Positions 19,340-28,960 of a stretch of DNA of 34,805 nucleotides are shown piece by piece. The notes below the pieces were generated by a model. The model saw only the letters and a program-made list of their open reading frames with translations, was not told the DNA's origin and ran no database searches. Positions within the stretch are counted from its first letter, which is position 1. Every line of letters begins with the position of its first letter. The position numbers were made by a program, and so were the translations under genes. The DNA lies in contig JAQXMG010000017.1 in assembly GCA_029012525.1 (NCBI GenBank), positions 1 through 34,805 on the forward strand. Reading direction: 5' to 3'. This DNA comes from a bacterium (GTDB lineage Bacteria > Bacillota_I > Bacilli_A > RF39 > UBA660).

Positions 19340-20044
19340 ATGTTAGTATATGGAAAAAATAGTTGTTATGAATATTTGCAAAATGAGAGTTCTATTAAAA
19401 AAGTTTATTTAGATAGAAATTTTAGTGATGATAAAATTATATCTTTGATAGATAAGTTAAAACTAAATCCTTATTTTTTAACTAGATCTGAACTTGATAT
19501 ATTAGCTAATGGTAATCATCAAGGAATAGTATTGGATATAGGGGATTATAAATATGTTGATATAGATGAAATTATTCGTGAAAATGGTTTTATTGTAATG
19601 TTAGATCATTTGGAAGATACACATAATTTTGGAGCAATTATAAGAACATGTGAAGCTGCAGGAGTTGATGGTATTATTATTCCAAAAGATAGGAGTGTCT
19701 CTGTTAATTCTACTGTTATGAAAACTAGTAGTGGTGCGGCAGTTGATATGAAAATATGTATGGTTACTAATTTAAATCAAACAATAAAATATTTAAAAGA
19801 TAAAGGATATTGGATTACAACAACTGATATGGATGGCCAAAATTATAGCGATATATCTTATCTTGAAAGTACATGCATTGTAATAGGAAATGAAGGTCAT
19901 GGTGTGTCAAATTTAGTCAAAAAATCATCTGATTTTGTAGCATCAATACCTATGGTTGGAAAAATAAATAGTCTTAATGCTTCAGTTGCTGCAGGAATTA
20001 TGATTTATGAAGTGGTAAGACAGAGAAACAAAAATGGAATATAA
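19340..20044 (+). CDS. rlmB: 23S rRNA (guanosine-2'-O)-methyltransferase RlmB/TrmH family
   Basis: SpoU motifs: LDHLEDTHNFGAIIRTCEAAGVDGIIIP, IVIGNEGHGVS, SLNASVAAGI. Confidence 0.93.
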   Translation: MLVYGKNSCYEYLQNESSIKKVYLDRNFSDDKIISLIDKLKLNPYFLTRSELDILANGNHQGIVLDIGDYKYVDIDEIIRENGFIVMLDHLEDTHNFGAIIRTCEAAGVDGIIIPKDRSVSVNSTVMKTSSGAAVDMKICMVTNLNQTIKYLKDKGYWITTTDMDGQNYSDISYLESTCIVIGNEGHGVSNLVKKSSDFVASIPMVGKINSLNASVAAGIMIYEVVRQRNKNGI

Positions 20045-20624
20045 ACAAAACGATTATGAACTTGTTTACATGATTGGTGAACATGATGAAGATGCATTGC
20101 AAATATTATTAGAAAAGTACGATTACGTTATTAAAAACTGGGCTTACTATTATTGGAATAAATTCAGCAAATATAGTATTTCTGTAGATGATTTAATCCA
20201 AGAAGGAAAAATTGGCCTATACATTGCTTCAAAAAAATATACTGAATCTAAAGATGTTAAATTTTATACTTTTGCATTAATATGTATAAAAAGAATTATG
20301 ATGAATTATGTTACTTCACATACTAGAGTTAAAAACTTAGTCTATGCCAATCAAGTTCCAATTGAAAACCATGAAAATGAATTGTTTTATGATGAAAATC
20401 CACTTGATATGATAGAAAATTTTGAATTTCAAAAAAAGATTATTGAATTTAAAAATAGTTTAGATTTTTTAGATGCTAATATTTTTGAACTTAGATATAA
20501 TTTGTTTTCTTATAATGATATAGCAACATTACTTGATATAAATAAAAAGAAAGTTGACAATAGTCTTGTAAAAAGCAAAGCAAAGCTAAAAAAATTTTTA
20601 TTAGAGAATGATTTTTTAATATAA
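20034..20624 (+). CDS. sigH: RNA polymerase sigma factor, SigH-like
   Basis: Sigma region 2 (SVDDLIQEGKIGLYIASKKY..FYTFALICIKRIMMNYV) and a region-4 HTH; cysS-rlmB-sigH synteny. Confidence 0.8.
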   Translation: MEYKQNDYELVYMIGEHDEDALQILLEKYDYVIKNWAYYYWNKFSKYSISVDDLIQEGKIGLYIASKKYTESKDVKFYTFALICIKRIMMNYVTSHTRVKNLVYANQVPIENHENELFYDENPLDMIENFEFQKKIIEFKNSLDFLDANIFELRYNLFSYNDIATLLDINKKKVDNSLVKSKAKLKKFLLENDFLI

Positions 20625-20654
20625 AAAATACTAAAAATATGATAATAATTGATA

Positions 20655-20708
20655 GTTATTGACAATTTTTAATATTAAATGTACAAAATTAGTCAATAAC
20701 TTTTTTTT
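20655..20708 (+). terminator. Strong intrinsic terminator after sigH
   Basis: GTTATTGACAATTTT ... AAAATTAGTCAATAAC (15 bp, one bulge) followed by T8. Confidence 0.85.
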
Positions 20709-20752
20709 ATGATAAATAAATTATAAAAATAGTTATTATATACTAAATAATA

Positions 20753-20782
20753 TTGCTAAATAACAAAACATTATGCTATAAT
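20753..20782 (+). promoter_or_regulatory. Promoter of orphan two-gene operon
   Basis: TTGCTA-18-TATAAT (20777-20782). Confidence 0.5.
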
Positions 20783-20805
20783 GTACTATGATAGGTGATG
20801 TTGTT

Positions 20806-21426
20806 ATGGATAGTAATATTGAAACATTAAGAGAATTCCTAAACGATGATACGATTAATAAAACTGAATTAAAATTAAATACTTTTTGCGAACTAATGAG
20901 AAATGTATCAAAAAAAATTGAGGAAGAACAGAGAAATATTATAAAAATCAATCTTGATGAAATAGAAATTAACAAAATAACAGGTGAAGTTATTTTGCCT
21001 GAAAAATTATTTAGTAAAGAAAATGATCTAGATAAAACAATGGCAGGATTTAATACTGGCGTAAGTTTAATCGCAGATAGAAAATCAACTAAAGAACATA
21101 AAAGGATTTCTTTTGCTTTAATGGTTTTAGGTTGGTATTGTAATCCTAATAAAGATGCTATATCTAATGATTTAGATGTTTTAGAAAATTTTTCTTATTA
21201 TATGTCTAAAGTACCAGAATGGTTGAGACCATTTTTTATAAATATATTTAGAAAAATGGAATATGAAACCTCTTTTGAAGAGTATTATGATCAAAACTTT
21301 ACAGAAAAAATAAAAAATGAAGTAAAAAAATCATTTTCTGGTTATAATTTAAACGATGAACAAATAAATAGAATATGTAATGTTGTAATAAATAAAGGAA
21401 TAAGAGAAGGTGCACAAAATGAGTAA
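20806..21426 (+). CDS. Hypothetical soluble protein (possibly a degenerate protein-kinase-like C-lobe)
   Basis: 206 aa from ATG 20806 with AGGTGATG SD; the 20788 ATG lies at or before the predicted transcription start. Confidence 0.65.
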   Translation: MDSNIETLREFLNDDTINKTELKLNTFCELMRNVSKKIEEEQRNIIKINLDEIEINKITGEVILPEKLFSKENDLDKTMAGFNTGVSLIADRKSTKEHKRISFALMVLGWYCNPNKDAISNDLDVLENFSYYMSKVPEWLRPFFINIFRKMEYETSFEEYYDQNFTEKIKNEVKKSFSGYNLNDEQINRICNVVINKGIREGAQNE

Positions 21427-21781
21427 TGGATTTGAAGAACAAAATGCGATAAATAGTTGTGGAAAAAATATTGAAGATACTAAAAAAAGGTTAAATTTAG
21501 AGGAAGTAGTTCAACGAGATAGTTTAGAAACATCAAATTCAGGAATAGATAAATCTAATGTAAGAGTAAGAACTGATGGAATGCCTCATACCTTACCAAA
21601 TTTGGAAAATAATAATTCTAACCAAAATCAAACAAGCTATTATACTGGAATGCCAATTTATCAAACAACAGAAAGCAGTAATAATAAAGCTTTTGCAGCA
21701 GTTTTAGTTGTAATGGAAGTTGTATCTCTTATTTTTTTAGTATCATTAATAACATTTGTCGTACTTAAAGGAATTTCTTAA
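21419..21781 (+). CDS. Hypothetical tail-anchored membrane protein
   Basis: Overlaps the upstream ORF by 8 nt; N/Q/S-rich linker and a C-terminal TM (AFAAVLVVMEVVSLIFLVSLITFVVLKGIS). Confidence 0.65.
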   Translation: MSNGFEEQNAINSCGKNIEDTKKRLNLEEVVQRDSLETSNSGIDKSNVRVRTDGMPHTLPNLENNNSNQNQTSYYTGMPIYQTTESSNNKAFAAVLVVMEVVSLIFLVSLITFVVLKGIS

Positions 21782-21788
21782 AAAAAGC

Positions 21789-21885
21789 TTGTAAAATTTA
21801 ATAAATATTGATATAATACCAATCGAGTAATTAATTTACTCCTTGCTTCGATAGAAGCCTTATGTCCAAAAGGAGGTGTAAAAAT
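21789..21885 (+). promoter_or_regulatory. rpsF promoter and candidate autoregulatory S6:S18-type leader
   Basis: TTGTAA-17-TATAAT (21812-21817); hairpins GAGTAA/TTACTC and GCTTC/GAAGC; CTCCTT (21839-21844) complementary to the SD AAGGAG (21870-21875). Confidence 0.55.
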
Positions 21886-22173
21886 ATGAATAAATATGAA
21901 ATTATGTTTATTGTTAATCCTACTTTAGATGAAGCATCAATCAAAAAAGTTGCTGAAGATATGAAAGATATTATCGTAAAAGCTAAAGGAGAAATAACAG
22001 AAGAACAAGAAATGGGCCAAAGAGATTTAGCTTATGAAATTAATAAACATAAAAAAGGATATTATTTCTTTTATGCAGTTAATACAACACCAGATGTTAT
22101 AAAAGAATTTAATCGTCTTGCAAACGTTAATGAAAACGTTATTCGTCATTTAATTGTAAAAGTAGAAAAATAA
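21886..22173 (+). CDS. rpsF: 30S ribosomal protein S6
   Basis: MNKYEIMFIVNPTLDE...; AGGAGGTG SD; rpsF-ssb-rpsR order. Confidence 0.96.
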   Translation: MNKYEIMFIVNPTLDEASIKKVAEDMKDIIVKAKGEITEEQEMGQRDLAYEINKHKKGYYFFYAVNTTPDVIKEFNRLANVNENVIRHLIVKVEK

Positions 22174-22183
22174 GAGGTATAAA

Positions 22184-22666
22184 ATGAATAAAGTATTTCT
22201 AATTGGAAGACTTACTCGTGATCCTGAACTTAGATACACTGGAAGTAATATTCCAGTTGCAACTTTTACGATAGCAGTAAATCGTAATTATACAAGTCAA
22301 AATGGAGAAAGAGAAGCAGATTTTATTCCTGTAGTTGTTTGGAGAAAACAAGCAGAGAATGTTAAAAATTATACAAATCAAGGTAGTTTAGTGGCAATAG
22401 ATGGACGTATTCAAGTGAGAAACTATGATGATAAAGATGGCGTTAAAAGATACGTTACAGAAGTTATTGCAGATAATATTCAATTTTTAGATACTAAAGC
22501 TAGTCGTGAAAAAAATAACTCTAATCCAAGTCCTTATGATATGCCAGCTTATATTGATAATGCTGCAGGAGTTGATATGGATGTTAGAGGTGAAGATTTA
22601 AAAGATGATCCTTTTAAAGACTTTGGTGAAGAAATAAAGATTGAAGATAGTGAATTACCATTTTAA
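22184..22666 (+). CDS. ssb: Single-stranded DNA-binding protein
   Basis: MNKVFLIGRLTRDPELRYT OB-fold; acidic tail DSELPF. Confidence 0.97.
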   Translation: MNKVFLIGRLTRDPELRYTGSNIPVATFTIAVNRNYTSQNGEREADFIPVVVWRKQAENVKNYTNQGSLVAIDGRIQVRNYDDKDGVKRYVTEVIADNIQFLDTKASREKNNSNPSPYDMPAYIDNAAGVDMDVRGEDLKDDPFKDFGEEIKIEDSELPF

Positions 22667-22684
22667 TCAGAAAGGAAGAATATT

Positions 22685-22900
22685 ATGGCAGAATTTTTTA
22701 GAAAAAAGAAAAAAGTTTGTTATATGTGTGCTGGAAAAGATATTAATTATAAAAATGTTGAAATCTTAAAAAAGTACGTTAATGATAAAGGTAAAATTTT
22801 ACCAAGACGTGTAACTGGAGCTTGTGCTAAACATCAAAGATATATAGCAGAACAAGTAAAAAGAGCAAGAGCAATTGCCTTATTACCATATACAAAATAA
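22685..22900 (+). CDS. rpsR: 30S ribosomal protein S18 (CxxC...CxxH zinc-type)
   Basis: [16 protein letters not shown]...[30 protein letters not shown]. Confidence 0.97.
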   Translation: MAEFFRKKKKVCYMCAGKDINYKNVEILKKYVNDKGKILPRRVTGACAKHQRYIAEQVKRARAIALLPYTK

Positions 22901-22901
22901 A

Positions 22902-22927
22902 GTTTGTGATTACTTCACAAATTTTTT
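22902..22927 (+). terminator. Intrinsic terminator after rpsR
   Basis: TTTGTG-ATTACT-TCACAAA plus T-run. Confidence 0.8.
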
Positions 22928-22983
22928 ATTTTATTTGCTAATAATATTATAAATAGGTTATAATACTTATAAGGGTGATAATT

Positions 22984-23754
22984 ATGAGAAGTAGTGATAT
23001 AAAAAAGAAAAAAGCAGATGAAGAAGTGTATGAAGAAGTTGGTGAAGAAGTTTTTGGAAGTGATACTTATGAATCGCCATTTGTAATTTATATTAATAAT
23101 TTTGTCTATAAATTTAATCAATTTAAGAAGAAAAAAATATTTATTCCAGTAATGTGTTTAGCAGCCTTTTTGTTATTTGTAATCATTGTAGTTATTTCAT
23201 TTAATGCATCAGGAAGTAGCAAAAAAACAGGAATAACAGATATAACTATAAAAACTCCTAAAGTAGTTTATCTAGAAGAAGAAACTGATTTTAGTGTTAA
23301 TGTTTATGGAGTTGGTGATTTAGAAAAAACTAAATTGAATTTCACTATATCTGGGACTAAGGTTGCTGATTTGAAAAATGAAAGTTTAACTGGTAGTAAT
23401 GTTACTAACACAATTATTCCTAAGACAACTGGAACATTTTATATAAATGTCAAAGTTGAAGGTGGTAAACAAAGCGAAGCCGCAGTAAGTGATAAAATAG
23501 CAGTATGTAAAAAATTAAGTAGTGATTTGTTTGATAGTACTATAATTAATGTTGAAAAAGATAGTACAACACGTTTACGATTTGATATCGGAACCCCAGA
23601 TGCTTGTTATGAAAATTTAAAATATGTGATAGAAGATCCTAGCATTGCAGCATTTACAACAGGCGATAAAATTCTTGGCATTAAATCTGGAACCACTAAA
23701 TTAATAATAACCGCTGGTACTCAAAAACTTGAGTTAACAATAAAGGTTTTGTAA
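22984..23754 (+). CDS. Membrane-anchored protein with bacterial Ig-like (BIG2-like) domains
   Basis: TM IFIPVMCLAAFLLFVIIVVISF; C-terminal DPSIAAFTTGDKILGIKSGTTKLIITAG BIG2-like motif. Confidence 0.7.
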   Translation: MRSSDIKKKKADEEVYEEVGEEVFGSDTYESPFVIYINNFVYKFNQFKKKKIFIPVMCLAAFLLFVIIVVISFNASGSSKKTGITDITIKTPKVVYLEEETDFSVNVYGVGDLEKTKLNFTISGTKVADLKNESLTGSNVTNTIIPKTTGTFYINVKVEGGKQSEAAVSDKIAVCKKLSSDLFDSTIINVEKDSTTRLRFDIGTPDACYENLKYVIEDPSIAAFTTGDKILGIKSGTTKLIITAGTQKLELTIKVL

Positions 23755-23757
23755 TAT

Positions 23758-24693
23758 ATGAAAAAAAAGATTGTAGTTTTTGGTGGAGGAACAGGATCAA
23801 ATATTCTTTTATCAGGACTTAAAGATTATGATTATGATTTAACTGCGGTTGTTTGTGTATCTGATGATGGTAGATCAACTGGAAAATTAAGAAAAGAATT
23901 TAACATGCCTGCGGTTGGAGATATCAGAAATGTTATTGTAAGTCTTGCTGATACGGATTCTAAAATTAAAGATTTATTATCTTATCGTTTTGATACTTAT
24001 AGTGACTTAGATGGACATCCAATTGGTAATTTAATACTTGTTGCTATGTATAATTTAACTGGTAGTCTAAAAGAATCAATTGAGGTATTAAGTAAATTTT
24101 TAAATATTAAAAGTAAAGTATTTCCAATAAGTGAAGATAATCTAACTTTAGTGGGAGAAACTAAAACAGGTAGAAAAATATTTGGTGAAGAAAATATAAC
24201 GATGGCAAATTTAAATTTTGATAAAATATCATATTTAGAAGAGCCGCATGTTTTAAATGAAGTAAAAGATGCTGTTATTGATGCTGATTTAATAATCTTT
24301 AGCATGGGTAGTTTGATAACAAGTATCTTACCGCATTTGTTATGTAAAGAGTTAATTAATGTATTAGATAAATCAAGAGCTAAGATATTGTATTGTTGTA
24401 ATGCAATGACAGAAAAAGGAGAAACAGATTGTTTCAACGTATCTGATCATATTAATTTATTAAATAAATATTTAGGAAAAAGAAAAATAGATGTAGTTAT
24501 TGCTTCAAATACACAATTATCTGATGATATCCTAAAAAAATATGCCACTGAATTTAAAAATATGGTAAAAATAGATAAAGAAAAAATAAGTTGTGAATTA
24601 ATTGAGGATGATCTTTTGACTATCAAAGATAATTTTATTCGTCATGATAGTAAAAAACTAGCTCAAATAATCAACACTTATTTAATGAGGTAA
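23758..24693 (+). CDS. yvcK: YvcK/CofD-like protein (gluconeogenesis factor)
   Basis: KKIVVFGGGTGSNILLSGLKDY, VSDDGRSTGKLR, GHPIGNL; upstream of whiA. Confidence 0.93.
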   Translation: MKKKIVVFGGGTGSNILLSGLKDYDYDLTAVVCVSDDGRSTGKLRKEFNMPAVGDIRNVIVSLADTDSKIKDLLSYRFDTYSDLDGHPIGNLILVAMYNLTGSLKESIEVLSKFLNIKSKVFPISEDNLTLVGETKTGRKIFGEENITMANLNFDKISYLEEPHVLNEVKDAVIDADLIIFSMGSLITSILPHLLCKELINVLDKSRAKILYCCNAMTEKGETDCFNVSDHINLLNKYLGKRKIDVVIASNTQLSDDILKKYATEFKNMVKIDKEKISCELIEDDLLTIKDNFIRHDSKKLAQIINTYLMR

Positions 24694-24695
24694 AT

Positions 24696-25625
24696 ATGTC
24701 TTTTAGTACTGAAGTTAAAACTGAAATATGTATGTTAAAAAATAGTAGACCAGAGTATATTTCTGAACTTTGCGCTTTTGTTAGGAATAATAGGTTAAAA
24801 GAAAACAATGTCATTTTAATGATGACTGAAAATCCTAAGGTTGCAAGAAGAGTATTTACTTTATTTAGAGATATTTACGAAGTAAATGCTATTATTGAAC
24901 AAAAAAAGGGTGTTAATTTTTCTAAAAAGAATTTCTACTATTTAACGATAAATGAAAAGGTGGAAGAAATAACTGAAGATTTGATGCTTCCATATGATAC
25001 TCCTAAAGATTATATAATTGATTCGGATGATCTTAAAAAATCTTATTTAAGAGGGGCATTTTTAGCATCAGGAAGTATAAATGATCCTAAAACATCAAGA
25101 TATCATTTGGAATTTTTAATAGAAAAAATAGAAGAGGCAAATTTTATATCAAAAATATTAACTTATTTTAATATAAATAATAAAATAATAAATAGAGAAA
25201 ATGGATTTATGATATATGTTAAAGAAGCTGATAAAATAGGAGATTTTTTAAGAATAGTAAATGCCAATAAAGCTGTTTTATACTATGAGGATATAAGAAT
25301 ATACAGAGACCATAAAAATATGACTAATAGATTAAATAATTGTGAACAAGCTAATATGAATAAAACAATCAATTCATCACTTATTCAAATTGAAGATATC
25401 GATAGAATTATAGAACTTATTGGACTTGATGCTATTCCTGAAAAATTAAAGGAAGTAATTGTTTATCGTAAAAAATATCCAGAGGTTTCTTTAAAAGAGC
25501 TTAGTGAGATTATGTCTTATGAAACAGGAGTTCCTATTACAAAATCAGGACTTAATCATAGAATGAGAAAAATAAAAGAGTTAAGGCAAAAACTTGAAGG
25601 ATTTAAAAAAAATACTAGTGATTAG
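24696..25625 (+). CDS. whiA: DNA-binding protein WhiA
   Basis: SFSTEVKTEIC, YLRGAFLASGSINDP, SLKELSEIMSYETGVPITKSGLNHRMRKI. Confidence 0.93.
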   Translation: MSFSTEVKTEICMLKNSRPEYISELCAFVRNNRLKENNVILMMTENPKVARRVFTLFRDIYEVNAIIEQKKGVNFSKKNFYYLTINEKVEEITEDLMLPYDTPKDYIIDSDDLKKSYLRGAFLASGSINDPKTSRYHLEFLIEKIEEANFISKILTYFNINNKIINRENGFMIYVKEADKIGDFLRIVNANKAVLYYEDIRIYRDHKNMTNRLNNCEQANMNKTINSSLIQIEDIDRIIELIGLDAIPEKLKEVIVYRKKYPEVSLKELSEIMSYETGVPITKSGLNHRMRKIKELRQKLEGFKKNTSD

Positions 25626-25631
25626 TATTTT

Positions 25632-26549
25632 TTAATTTTTAAATAAATTGTTTAAATTCTTTTTAGGTAAAAGCATTTTTATATTTTTATTAACAGTAAT
25701 ATGATAAACTAATTTCTCATCTTTTAATTTTTCACCATCTATAGTCCAATGAAGTTTGTTTCGTTTTTTAAATTTTATTGTTATTTCATTAGTTCTATGA
25801 CAATAAATACCTGGGATAGTTGTAATATCATGAGTAAGTAACATAATTATTGATTTTGCTAAATCACCACGTCTTGTTAAGTTACAAAAAGTAACTTCTA
25901 ATTTATTATCGTCAAGTTTTACATCTTTATAAATGTTGTTAAATCCTGCGATTCTAGTGGCATTAGAAATTAAAATTAAAGAATAAAGCCCATGGTAAGT
26001 TTTGCCATCTATTTCATATTCAAGTTCATAAAGCCTTGTTTTTTGAAAAAATTCTTTAGCGCCATTTATAAGATAAGCCAAGTGTCCAAATTTTTTCTTA
26101 AATTTTCTATTTGTCTCATAAGGAACATTGATAAACTTTCCAAAACCAGCGACATAGACAAATGGATTATTGTTAATAAGTCCAATGTCTACTTGTTTTA
26201 TTTCACCATTTAAAATATCTTGTACATTTTTTATAATATTTTTACTCATTCCAAGCATATTACCAATATCATTTGTAGTACCGACAGGAATATGGGATAA
26301 AACAAGTTTTTCTTTTCTTTTAAAGTTTCCAGTTACAACTTCGTTAAATGTTCCATCTCCTCCGATTGATAAAACAAGATCACAATAAGGCATGTTTTGT
26401 ACAAAAATTGTAGCATCATTTTCTTTTTTTGTTATGTGAAGTTTTACTTTATAACCATTTTTAGTTATTAAATTTTTAATAAGTTCAATATCTTTTTCTT
26501 TTATTCCTTTTCCACTTTCCAAATTGCATATAAGGACACAACTTTTCAT
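25632..26549 (-). CDS. Diacylglycerol/lipid kinase (DagK/YegS-like)
   Basis: LVLSIGGDGTFNEVVTG and VGTTNDIGNMLGMS motifs; start at internal Met7 of the track ORF. Confidence 0.9.
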   Translation of the reverse strand: MKSCVLICNLESGKGIKEKDIELIKNLITKNGYKVKLHITKKENDATIFVQNMPYCDLVLSIGGDGTFNEVVTGNFKRKEKLVLSHIPVGTTNDIGNMLGMSKNIIKNVQDILNGEIKQVDIGLINNNPFVYVAGFGKFINVPYETNRKFKKKFGHLAYLINGAKEFFQKTRLYELEYEIDGKTYHGLYSLILISNATRIAGFNNIYKDVKLDDNKLEVTFCNLTRRGDLAKSIIMLLTHDITTIPGIYCHRTNEITIKFKKRNKLHWTIDGEKLKDEKLVYHITVNKNIKMLLPKKNLNNLFKN

Positions 26550-26603
26550 ATGAATCACCGACTTCATTATACTATATAACTAATAAAAAATCAAAATCAG
26601 TTC

Positions 26604-27179
26604 TTATTTTGTAATAACTTTATCAATTAATCCATAATCTTTTGCTTCTTTGGCACTTAGAAAATGGTCTCTTTCCGTATCCTCTTCTATTTTTTTTATA
26701 TCTTGACCAGTATTAATTGATAAAAGTTCATTCATTTTTTGTTTTAATTTAAGGATTCTTTCTGCGGCAATTTTAATTTCAGTTGCTTGGCCTTGAACTC
26801 CTCCAAGAGGTTGATGAATCATGACTTCAGAATTAGGAAGAGCATATCTTTTGCCCTTTTTGCCACTAGATAAAATAAAAGCAGCCATAGAAGCACACAT
26901 TCCAATACAAATTGTAGACACATCACTTTTAATAAAATTCATAGTATCATAAATTGCCATACCAGATGTTACTGATCCTCCATTAGAATTAATATATAAA
27001 CTAATATCATTATGATTTTGACTATCTAAATAAAGAAGTTCTGCTACGACAATATTTGATGTATTATCATCAATTTCTCCATTTAAGATTATTATTCTAT
27101 CTTGAAGTAATCTAGAATAAATATCATAACTTCTTTCTCCATTACTGCATCTTTCAACTACTGATGGAATTAAATTCAT
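26604..27179 (-). CDS. clpP: ATP-dependent Clp protease proteolytic subunit ClpP
   Basis: [45 protein letters not shown] catalytic Ser; MIHQPLGG catalytic His. Confidence 0.97.
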   Translation of the reverse strand: MNLIPSVVERCSNGERSYDIYSRLLQDRIIILNGEIDDNTSNIVVAELLYLDSQNHNDISLYINSNGGSVTSGMAIYDTMNFIKSDVSTICIGMCASMAAFILSSGKKGKRYALPNSEVMIHQPLGGVQGQATEIKIAAERILKLKQKMNELLSINTGQDIKKIEEDTERDHFLSAKEAKDYGLIDKVITK

Positions 27180-27288
27180 TATTTTATCACCTATTAATAA
27201 AATAGTTAAAAAAAATAAAATTATTCATTCTAAAATATTACAATATATGATAAAATAGTATTATATAGTAAAAAGGGTAAGTGATAAT

Positions 27289-28950
27289 ATGGATAATATA
27301 GACAAAATAAATTGTATAGTTAATGGGGAAAGTTATAGTTTTTCTAAAAATACTACACTTTTAGGTATATCAAAACAAGTAGATACAGGACTTTTAAATC
27401 ATCCGCTTGTTGCATATGTTGATAATGTCATTACAGAATTAGACTATAAAGTAAAAAATGATTGTCATATTACATTCATTGATTGTAATGACAGAGTAGG
27501 AAATAGAATATATCAAAAAGGATTAATATTTTTGCTTTTAGCAGCAATTAATGAATTATATGGAAAAGATTATCGCATTAAAGTATGTCATTCTATAGAT
27601 AAAGCAATTAGCATTAAAACTTATTTTTCATTAACTGAAGAAATACTAAATAATATAAAATTGAAGATGCAAGAGATGGTTGCCTTAAATTTACCTATTT
27701 CTAAATGTTTGAGTTTAAAAAAAGATGCTGTTAAGTATTTTGATAATATGTTAGATAATAAAAAAGCTGATACATATCTTTATCAGACATCACTTTATGT
27801 AACACTTTACAGATTAGGTAATATTTATAATTATTTTTATAGTTGTTTACCTATTAGTACCTCATGTCTAAATAGCTTTGATTTAAAATACATTGATAAT
27901 AGGGATTTTGTTTTACAGTTTCCAACACCATCAAGTAATGGTTTGATTCCTAGTTATAATAATCATCCAAAAATTATTGATGCATTTAATAAAAATTATA
28001 AGTATGCTAAACAATTAGATATATTCACATCATCTGATATTAATAAAAAAGTAGCAAGTGGTAAAATTAGCGATATTATAAAATTAGATGAGACTTTGGC
28101 AAATAATAATTTATTTGAAATAGCAAAGGATATTTATGAAAGAAAAGATAAGATTAAAATAGTTTTAATGGCTGGCCCATCATCTAGTGGAAAAACAACA
28201 ACTTCTAAAAAGTTATCATTATATCTTAATAGTTTTGGTTTAAATCCTAAGCCTATTTCTATTGATGATTATTTTTTGCCAAGAGAACAAACCCCAAAAT
28301 TACCAAATGGAGAATATGATTTTGAATCTTTAAATGCTTTAAACATACCACTATTTAATGAACATTTAGAGAAACTTTTAAATCATGAAGAAGTTTATCT
28401 TCCTAAGTTTGATTTTATAACTGGAGTACCTACCATAAGTGATAAACCATTTAATTTAGAAGAAAATGATATAATTATAATTGAAGGATTACATGGTTTA
28501 AATGAAGAATTAACTGGTCATATAAAAAAGGAGAACAAATATAAAATATATATTTCACCACTTACTGATTTAAATATTGATAATCATAATATTGTTTCAA
28601 CTAGTGATGTTAGACTTTTAAGAAGAATAGTAAGAGATAATAGAACTAGAGGCTATAAGGCAGAAGAAACAATTAGAAAATGGAATTTAGTAAGAGAAGG
28701 TGAGGAAAATTATATATTTCCTTATCAAGATGAAGCAGATAAAATCTATAATACTGCTTTAACTTATGAAATAGGAGTTTTAAAATTATATGCAGAGCCA
28801 CTTCTTTATGAAGTTGATTCTAGTAGTATATATTATGAAGAAGCTAGAAGATTACTTGATTTTTTAGATATGTTTTTAGCAATTCCAACTGAAGTAATTC
28901 CAAGTGATTCTATTTTAAGAGAATTTATTGGAAATAGTTATTTTGAATAG
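27289..28950 (+). CDS. TGS/ThrRS-like plus uridine-kinase-like fusion (nucleoside kinase)
   Basis: N-terminal TGS-like segment, LMAGPSSSGKTTTSKKL P-loop, ISIDDYFLPREQTP, IIIEGLHGLN. Confidence 0.88.
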   Translation: MDNIDKINCIVNGESYSFSKNTTLLGISKQVDTGLLNHPLVAYVDNVITELDYKVKNDCHITFIDCNDRVGNRIYQKGLIFLLLAAINELYGKDYRIKVCHSIDKAISIKTYFSLTEEILNNIKLKMQEMVALNLPISKCLSLKKDAVKYFDNMLDNKKADTYLYQTSLYVTLYRLGNIYNYFYSCLPISTSCLNSFDLKYIDNRDFVLQFPTPSSNGLIPSYNNHPKIIDAFNKNYKYAKQLDIFTSSDINKKVASGKISDIIKLDETLANNNLFEIAKDIYERKDKIKIVLMAGPSSSGKTTTSKKLSLYLNSFGLNPKPISIDDYFLPREQTPKLPNGEYDFESLNALNIPLFNEHLEKLLNHEEVYLPKFDFITGVPTISDKPFNLEENDIIIIEGLHGLNEELTGHIKKENKYKIYISPLTDLNIDNHNIVSTSDVRLLRRIVRDNRTRGYKAEETIRKWNLVREGEENYIFPYQDEADKIYNTALTYEIGVLKLYAEPLLYEVDSSSIYYEEARRLLDFLDMFLAIPTEVIPSDSILREFIGNSYFE

Positions 28951-28960
28951 GAGATGAATT

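Noticed and set aside
25992-26388. Plus-strand ORFs at 25992-26213 and 26170-26388
   Set aside because: Antisense shadows of the minus-strand lipid kinase gene.
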